Shown here piece by piece: positions 56,516 through 64,000 of a stretch of DNA of 64,000 nucleotides; within the stretch, counting starts at the first letter, position 1, and every line of letters begins with the position of its first letter. The stretch comes from Pisolithus tinctorius (lineage: Eukaryota > Basidiomycota > Agaricomycetes > Boletales > Pisolithaceae): contig JANFAH010000001.1 in the NCBI GenBank assembly GCA_024663395.1, positions 4,836,001 to 4,900,000 on the forward strand, in the 5' to 3' direction. The position numbers and the translations under genes were made by a program. The notes under the pieces were generated by a model. The model saw only the letters and a program-made list of their open reading frames with translations. It was not told where the DNA came from and did not search any database.

Positions 56516-59500
56516 TCATGTCGTGAAAACGCGCATCAGCAGATACAAAGTCGACCCCGCGAAGCGCTGATTTTTACAAGTTAAGTCAATAAAACTTACT
56601 TGAGAGCAGACCGCCTCCGCAAAGAATGGAAGAGGCATGGATGGGACTCACCACACTGTTGGTAATAGCTGCAAAGGCCAGAATGAACATGAGATAACCT
56701 TTGGTGCGAGATACCCCTGCGTTGGGATCAAACGTGCTTGAAGGAGACGATCCCGAGAGAATGAGTAAGAGAAGAATACCCTAGTAAATAGTGTTAGCGA
56801 ATGAAGTAGGAAGCATGGATGTACCCACGTTCGATAGAACCCATGCCAGCAATACATTTGTCCGTACGTCAGCGTAGTAGTCCATGGCGGCCATCTCCCT
56901 TTCGCGCTCGTTCATTGCCTTCCGCTTGGGATGGATCTTCTTGCTCCCCGTACTGCCTGTTTTACCGTCCTTTGCAACACGTCCTTTAAGGATGCTCCCG
57001 TCAGTAAATTTGGATGCGCGCAAGCCCTCCAGCGCCTCCTCGTATATCCCATTCGCATCTGCAGCTTCCGCGAGCATTTGAATGTCGACTTGAGAATGAG
57101 AGTCTTGCACTGCAGCACCGAGGTCTTTGTCAGGGACCGCATCTTGCTTGGTACCCCACGAAATCTACCAGACCTGTCAGCCTAATGAAAACTAATCATA
57201 ACGGCAGGGAACAAACATCATGCAGATTCGAGAATGCATAACTTATTTCTCAAGGTTAGCTTATGAACCCTGCAGATAGGTAGAGAAATGGCCCACATGC
57301 TCAGTATACAAAGGTATGTTGGTGTCAACAGTAAGTAAGGTAAGAAGCTCGTCAGAATATGCCAGGGGTCGAACGCAAGGAGGCTACTGGTCACGTAGAC
57401 TACAAAGAGCGGGGTGAGTCCCGTGGGAAGGAACCGACAGTATCACACACCTCCGTACGTGATGGCAACACTTAAAAGCACCAAGGTGCCTCCCACCTGC
57501 GAGGCTGCCGCGATCCCGCAGAACACGGAAGCGACCATTGAGTACACCATAAGCACTCCCAAGAAGACCGAGGCAAGCTTGTACTTCCGATGGGCACTGG
57601 TTCACGCACGTGAGATTGTTGAACGACGGTATTCTTGTACAGTCTTACGCTTTCGGTTTGTTCCCCATGGACATCAAAAAACAAGCAATGATGATGGAGG
57701 CTAAGAAGTACTGCGAAGAGTGTTCGTTTTGTCAACGCTTGAGAAATATAGAATCCGAGATGCACCTGGACGACGGCATTAAAATACCGTATTGAGGGCA
57801 TTCCGAATGACGGGTCCTCCAATGAAGAACTCAGGATTACCTGAGACGAACGCTCCTCAAGACCTGGAGAAATCTATATAGCAACCAAATCAAAACTTAC
57901 AAAGAACAAGTAGAAATTTCCCTAAACTCTTGTTGTGAATGAGTGATAAGTAAGAAATACGCAGACTTACAATTGCAAACCAGGAAAATACTAGATTTAT
58001 GAGGCTATAAACCGTTTCGACCATCAGTGAGACTTTTCTAGATGTGCTATGCCCTGAGCGTAGAATTTGCCCGGCATGTGCAATGGCATAAACTGCAGCG
58101 AAGAACGAGCCATTAAGCCATCGACGACGCTGAGAAATAAACTCGGGAAGCGACTCAGGGACATCAGTTTCACCGATAGCTCCCTTCACGTATCTGAGGA
58201 CCCTAAGAAACAACCGGTTAAAGATACACATAGGCCACGACTTGAGCTAAATTATACCAGCTGGAGTTTGCCTTTGCTATCAGTTCAAAGCATAGTATGC
58301 GCTAATATCTACCGTCAATGTGATGCTAGCATACCGAGCACTTCATTAATACCCACATCTTCAGCGAGGTCTAGGTTTGCTGTCAGAAGAGTAATGACTC
58401 AATTAACAGGGAACATACACATGTTTGAGGTGAAGATGTCCGTGTCGCCACCATGAAGTACTTCGCCTTTAAAGTAGGAAGCCAACGGGCCTTGTCCATC
58501 TTTGCCATTTTGCAGCGCTATCCATCTGGAGGTACATGATGCAGGAGATGTCGATTGGACGGGCAGCCACGTACCTGTAGGCAGAGAATGCTCCAGGCTG
58601 AGTGAAAATTAATACCACTCTACATACCAATGTCGTAAGAGAAAAGGGCTCACCAGCACGCTGATGTACCCAAACATGCTCTCTGTGGGCTTGTCGAGAA
58701 TATTACTGAGTTTGTACTCGAAATTCTGAGCGGCCACTTAGACGGGCACGCTCGTGATTCAAGGACAGAAGACAGTGCGAGAGAGTCGCTTACCCAATGG
58801 GTTCAAAATATTTCGCCAGTTCTTTCCCTTGTATACAGCAATCTCGCCGCAGGCACCTCCGACATTTGAGTTGACGTCGAATGTCTTCCATAATCTGTAT
58901 ATGCTATTGTTTCCAGGACGTGTACCAACGTCGAGTAGCACGCAGACGTTCGGCTACCACGGCAATTATAAGTGGTGTGTTTTTCACCCGTCCCAAAGAA
59001 CTGACCTGCAACATTGGTGCAAAGGCGTTGAAGAACCACCGATGACTATTTATCTTCTTCTGGTTCTTCTCCTTCATGCAGAAGATTATTTGCGTGGGGA
59101 CGATGCCCTTGTCGGGATACTTGAACTGGATGTTGGGATCCAGAGCAAAAGAAGTTGTGTACTCAAAGAGGTGCGCCGTCACTTCCTTGCCGTTTACCAT
59201 ATTCTTCATGTGATCTCCAGGTTGATACACGCCAAGAACAGTCAAGCAATCTAGTACTCGAGGATGAATTTTCTTGCGTCCATCAGCCACAATGCAAACC
59301 ACGACCTGTGTGCGGCGGTCATCTCTTCAGCGCTTGAGTCTGCTGAAAAATGCCCAAACCTTCTTCCACGCATCTGGGCCCCACGTTTGGGAGTGCTTGC
59401 GTGAACAAAGGTGTGCAATGTTGCGCATCACTCCATACATTGTCCTGCAAAACAAGATCTCGTCTTCCTACAGCCTTTGGTCACGAACTGCAGCGGAAGG

Positions 59501-60864
59501 ATGCCTGTGCACTTACATTATACATAGTGATAACGATAAATAGTTCGGTGGTCCGACCACTTTCGTTCTGTCGCAGAAAGAACCTCTCTTTTTCAAAATT
59601 ATCAGGGTCACAAGTGACCGCTGTGTATCGCGTTTGGACCATTTCTGGTTCTCCGCGATAGGGAAGAACGAGCTTTGGCGGAACGTTGAGGTCTACAACG
59701 AGGTGACCATTCGTGAGCTGGACCCGCTTCTTCTTTATCCGTCTGCGAATGCGACCAATCGGGGCCGGCCCAAAGTGACGCGTTTCGACAGGCGTTTCCG
59801 GCTCCGCCACTGGGGGTGTTTTCTCTGAAGCTTCCGTGTAATCGTCCTCATCTGGAACATCAGCGTATTGGGAGATATCGTACTCGTCATTGAGGTCGAT
59901 GTGAAGCTTTTCAGAATCGTAGACTTGGCCGCTGTGTCGGGAATAGCCAGTGGAGTGCAGGACGGTATTCCCAACTAGCATGTAGTCTTCGTCATCCCCA
60001 AACGGCGTGGGCGAACGGGAATGAGGTGTACGGCGGTTAGCGCGGGCAGAGTTACCCGAAGCATAAGCTTCTGTGTCATGTCGGAAATGGTCCATAGGCC
60101 CGCTGTTTGGCGTCTGTGGTGTCCCACGAGGATACTGCGGATACAATGTTCGAACTGAACCAAATGACGTGCCCAAAAGGCTCTCGTGTGATCCACAAGA
60201 CGGAGGCTGAGCAAACGAATGGTCGGCCGGGTATTGGTTGTGCTGCAGTTGAGTCTGAGAGTGCTGTGACAAGCGATAGGAGTCGGAAAATGGGTCGTGA
60301 TCATGAGCTGTGGACGACGGCGCGTAGTCGTCGTCGAGTTCGAGTGTTTCTCCTGTTACGATCGTTTGGAGGGGCTGCCCTGGTTGGTACCGTTCCGGGA
60401 GCGATTTTAACTCGTCATACATCGAACTTGGATCACAGTCCCTATAAACCTCGTCAGGGAACTATATCGGCATTCTGAGCTTGGTCGTACCTATGCGATG
60501 CATCAGACGGGTTATAGGAGTAGACTTGGTCAGTGCTCTGACTGGTATGCGAGTACGAAAAATTAGGCTGGGACCTAAAGCCAGAAGGGCATTCAGCGCT
60601 GCGTATAGCAAAGCACGTATCTCGTTGCAACACGCACGGTCCTGGATGTGAACTTGTGAAGGCAGGCCGTTGCTCATTATAATTTAGGTCTTCATGCATT
60701 TGATGATGGTAGTCTGTTCCATTAGGCACGGGCTTTCTTTGAACCATTGCATTGAAATCCGGAGGTTGGGGCAGCAGTTTAGTTGTTCGACGTTGGTCAC
60801 ACCGCGTGTGGACTTTTTTGCGCGTCGCGTCTCGGTCACGTGCGTTATAAAGGTCATGTATCAT
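56516..60864 (-). CDS. CHS: Chitin synthase (family GT2)
   Basis: A large intron-rich gene of roughly 1,000 residues. N-terminal hydrophilic region is Ser/Tyr/Gln-rich. The catalytic part shows [53 protein letters not shown] [95 protein letters not shown] and [15 protein letters not shown], including the QRRRW processivity motif. The membrane part follows: [60 protein letters not shown], and the end [16 protein letters not shown]. It polymerises chitin from UDP-GlcNAc at the plasma membrane. Class I-III by motif; I cannot tell which. One exon is only 14 bases (58357-58370). The 5' start (60864, or internal [10 protein letters not shown]) is uncertain. Confidence 0.93.
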
Positions 60865-61025
60865 TCCGAGGAGACCGATTGACCACGGCGTTAAAGACTA
60901 TGATAGTACAACTTACATTGACCATCGTGCCCAAATCCGTACCAAGGGTACGGTGCGACTCCCAGGAAGTTGCGACATAGCGACCCTCATGGGCTTCCAT
61001 CCATCGATTAACATAGTTCAACTGT
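60865..61025. other. Short spacer with unexplained open stretch
   Basis: 161 bases between two tandem minus-strand genes. An open minus-strand stretch (about 61022-60925) reads RWMEAHEGRYVATSWESHR and ends at a donor-like gtaagt. It may be a first exon of the chitin synthase gene, a variant 3' end of the upstream gene, or chance. Confidence 0.3.
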
Positions 61026-63914
61026 TCAGTCCTTATTGAGGTAAACGCTGCCATCTCGCACAACTTCATCCCCAAGCGTCCTAATCCTCCCCGTCCTCAA
61101 TAGTATACTTTGCAACTCGCCCCATGTCGTTCGAAAATGCGAATGTGCTGAATCATGGAACACAGTCTTCAATCCCACCGTCAATCCCTCCAACCGGGGT
61201 AACTTCGTGCTCCGGTCACGTTCGGAAATCAGTGACTGTGTGGAAAGATCTGGGGAAGGGGGACGATCGCTTCTCCTTCCCTTATCAGTAGACTTCCCCG
61301 CGCCTCGTTGTGTCCCCCCTTCGTCGGTGCCTCTCATATCCTCCGTCGACTTTTCGGACTGACATGGCGGCCGGGGTCTAATTTTGGCAGCGGGAGACCG
61401 TAGAGGTGATGAATCCTCGAGGTTGAAGCTTTCGTTCACCTTCATCTTCTTTTTCGGAGGCAGATGCTGCCCAGAGAGCCTGTGCTTCTTCTGCACCCTC
61501 ATGGGTGAAGTTTCTTCTTCTCCTTCCTTCCTCGAGCGCAAGAAACTTGGGTTTTTCCAAATTTCGGGATCATGCGGCGGCGCGACAAAGTCAGGAGCCG
61601 GTAGCACATCCGAAGGTTCGTCTGTAAGCGCAACAGGTGGTGCCCCACCCTTGCTTCCTGGCGCAGGGGACAAGGCAGAAAAAAGGGAATGCATGGAAGT
61701 GGGCGATTGTGATCCCGCTACAACGCTACTGTTAGCAGCCACAGGTTCGGCCGGAGATGGGGTGGAGAACAGGCCTTGACAAAATACGGCGTGTGTCTCT
61801 GCACCATCTTCCAAAAGTTCACCTGAACCACGGACGGAGTGACTTTGCTCTTCTTCCCCTGCTACAGGGGAATCCGATGTTGGTAGGCGAACATCAACTG
61901 TTCGTTCGCAAGGCTCTCGCTCAATTTCAAGCCGCAGCTCTGTCTTCGCTGTTAGGAATGGTAACGAAACAAGCGAGGCGCTCGAGTGCAGTCGATCGTG
62001 AATTTGGTTGTCCTCGTCAACAAGCGCTTGGACGTTATGTGAAGTGTTCGGCTCGTCTGCAGACCCTTGAGCTTTTCCGTCCCCAATCTGACTAGAAATT
62101 AACGCTGAGGTCATCCGCGATACTCCCTCAGGCGGATTTGTATGGCTAAGCTCGCTTGCGGTTCTCGGTGTAGACGTCTCTCCAGGCTTGAATTCATTAG
62201 AAAGCGACGAACGGAAAGGAGGTACATGTGATTGAGATTGCGAATACGTTTGTGACATCGTGAGTGAGTGTGAGGCTTGAGAATATTGTGGCTGAGAGGA
62301 TGTTACTGCAGAAGGGTCGGAATTTGGTACTAATATCTGAGTCGGTCCTGAATGGTTAGGATCCCGCATAGGAAGCACCTCCGGTGGTGGGATCTTGCGT
62401 TTCATGTTCTTGCGCGGATTGGTGGGAGATGAAGGAAAGGGGAAAGGGTTGTTTGATAACAGTGAAGATGGAGACAGAAAATTGGGTGAAACTCTTTCGT
62501 TGCGTTGGGCAGGAGTACGAGGTTGAGGGGAGTAGGGGCGTAAGCTACGATCATGTTCAATGGCTTCTTCAGTGGGCTTCTCTATCTCTAGATCGCTTTG
62601 AAGTTCATCGGTGCAAGTGTTCGTTGCTGCATCGTGAGGCGGCGGCGAAGCACACGATTCCTCCCGTTGCATGGAGCTTCCGCGCTGGGATGGTGACCAT
62701 GCGCTTGGAGTACCTTGGGGAACCAATGCTTTCGGTGATTCCGGTGAGGGTGTACGAGGTATCAGCGGTATGGTGGAGGAGGCAGGCACTATGAGAAAAG
62801 TCAATTGATATGGGTGTACAAGTGGATCATCTCACCTTGCACGGGATCCGTGTCTACAACAGTTGGTCTAGCTTCTAGGTCTGTACGGGTGACCATTGAA
62901 TATTGCAAACTAGGCGATAAACCGATATACACGACATACTTGCTGCTGCTGCTTCTTGTGTTGATTTATAGGCAAACTTCCATCGATCGACTTCATACAC
63001 CTAAATTTACCGTTCATAACGAGTCACATTAGGATGAGACATCCCCAACTCACTCGCCACCGTTTTGAGTGCTCCCTTTTGAAATCGATCGGCTTGGACT
63101 GCAGAGGTATTGAATTCACACCACCCATCGCTGCCTTTGGAAGGACTGCTGCTGCTTCGAGTGCCTGAGCACCCTGCTGCTCGTGAGAAGTCAGCGAAGA
63201 AGGTCGTTGTGGAGGCAAGGCTTGCACTATCTCCGGCGCCTGCTGTTCTTGTTTTTCTAGTTTGAGTACATTTCTAAAACGAAATGTTGGTCAAGCGAAA
63301 CTTCCAGCAAAAAGTATACACGACTTGCCCACCACCACCGTCTTCGCGAAGACCCAGAACCCACTTCTTCACAGATGCATCAGACTCCACGTCTTTCGGG
63401 TCGCAGAACACATGACCGCCGAGCCCTACAAGCTTTACATTCCCGACGTCTAGGGCGATATGTGAGATCGGTGTGTTGCCTCTCTGGTTGGCACCAAGAG
63501 GTCGAGGGGCAAACATAGGCCGGAATTTTTTGATAAACACAATGGCGAAGCGACAGTCAACGACCGGACGACCGCATCGACTATGGGCTGAGTTGGACCC
63601 ATACACTTACGCGTCGTGACGAGAACGTACATACCCACTGAAATCCTCGACAGCTTCCCTCGATATTCGAACAGGTATGCAGTGGGACTTGTCAGATACC
63701 CATGCCCAGATGTAGCTATCCTCATGGAACGTCAAAAACTGGGGGGACCATGGCTGAGTAGCACATTGAACCGACCGGGTCGAGAGCATACCTCGGTCAC
63801 TTGAACTCTCTTCCGCTTATCGTAGATGGGAGCGTTATAGAGCTGTCCTCCGTGCTTCTCTGCAACATCAATAAGGTAGTTGCAAATCCACGGGTCAGGG
63901 ATCGAGTCTGCCAT
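61026..63914 (-). CDS. Candidate shelterin TPP1/Tpz1-type telomere OB-fold protein
   Basis: Starts MADSIPDPWICNYLIDVAEK, HGGQLYNAPIYDKRKRVQVTE, then across introns FLTFHEDSYIWAWVSDKSH, CIPVRISREAVEDFSG, RPVVDCRFAIVFIKKFRPM, FAPRPLGANQRGNTPISHIA, LDVGNVKLVG and DVESDASVKKWVLGLREDG. The order (VSDKSH...RISREA, a second strand pair, LDV-x-x-VKLVG, then D-x-D-x-x-x-VKKW) resembles the TPP1/Tpz1/Est3 OB fold that binds telomerase. After it come long disordered Ser/Pro/Glu-rich exons with a lysine-rich patch (PPKKKMKVNES) and a small final segment FHDSAHSHFRTTWGELQSIL that may be a protein-binding site. Family placement is based on this pattern only. One intron uses a GC donor (63328-63274). The end at 61026 follows VRDGSVYLNKD. 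Confidence 0.6.
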
Positions 63915-64000
63915 GACTGCAGCGTCGTGGCTGCTGGCGTTGTGGGGTGCGGCACGGAATGATGATGTCACGGACCGCGTTCTGTCACGCGCCTACCGGA
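63915..64000. promoter_or_regulatory. Upstream flank of the candidate telomere gene
   Basis: 86 bases remain upstream of the predicted start. The open frame continues to the window edge without another in-frame ATG close by, so the start at 63914 is the most likely one; promoter content is inferred from position. Confidence 0.3.

Noticed and set aside
1..64000. Biosynthetic gene cluster, CRISPR array, operon or prophage
   Set aside because: No repeated spacer pattern, no clustered secondary-metabolite enzymes and all genes have spliceosomal introns typical of a fungal chromosome.

Overview
The window looks like a piece of nuclear genome from a filamentous basidiomycete, most likely a mushroom-forming Agaricomycete. 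The genes are dense, on both strands, and almost all are cut by many short introns of about 43-65 bases with GT...AG ends (a few GC...AG). The gene set also fits: a fungal chitin synthase, a CSF1-type bridge-like lipid transfer protein, RMT2, HDA1 with a C-terminal Arb2 domain, TSR3, a DUF1746 (Dsc4-like) protein and a fungal vacuolar iron transporter. I saw no rRNA, no convincing tRNA, no CRISPR array, no operon and no intact transposon. Gene identities come from reading the spliced translations by eye; exon edges are given where codon phase and family motifs fix them.

Layout, left to right: TOM1/HUWE1 HECT ligase 5' end (-, runs off the left edge); SUB1/PC4 coactivator (+); ABC1/ADCK-type kinase (-); RAD9 checkpoint clamp subunit (-); mitochondrial ferredoxin/adrenodoxin reductase (+); TSR3 rRNA aminocarboxypropyl transferase (+); a GLTSCR1-domain protein (+); a mitochondrial-carrier-like membrane protein (-); a long intergenic stretch holding a degenerate ~150-bp tandem repeat; FUN30/SMARCAD1 remodeller (+); then a run of six minus-strand genes: BET5 (TRAPP), RMT2, a DUF2461 protein, a PRKRIP1-like protein, a CCC1/VIT iron transporter and NSA2. 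NSA2 is head-to-head with YIP1 (+). The 10.6-kb CSF1 gene (-) follows, head-to-head with a tiny twin-CX9C protein (+). Next come a DUF1746 membrane protein (-), an unrecognised four-TM protein (-), HDA1 histone deacetylase (+), a large amidohydrolase (-), ERCC1/RAD10 (+), a possible 76-aa protein (-), a SWS1/ZSWIM7-like SWIM protein (-), TRM11 (+), an FLVCR-like MFS transporter (-), chitin synthase (-) and a candidate TPP1/Tpz1-type telomere OB-fold protein (-).

This is mostly ordinary housekeeping sequence, and no gene cluster stands out as a new system. Functionally it is notable for nuclear and genome-maintenance genes (RAD9, FUN30, ERCC1, SWS1, HDA1, SUB1, GLTSCR1 protein, candidate TPP1), but they are scattered on both strands and there is no sign of co-regulation. 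The most unusual sequence-level observations are gene-structure ones: a 6-nt microexon in NSA2 placed directly after a start codon that sits alone at the end of exon 1, 14-nt microexons encoding catalytic motifs in HDA1 and chitin synthase, three GC-AG introns, a ~150-bp tandem repeat in the longest intergenic region, and several very short divergent promoters.
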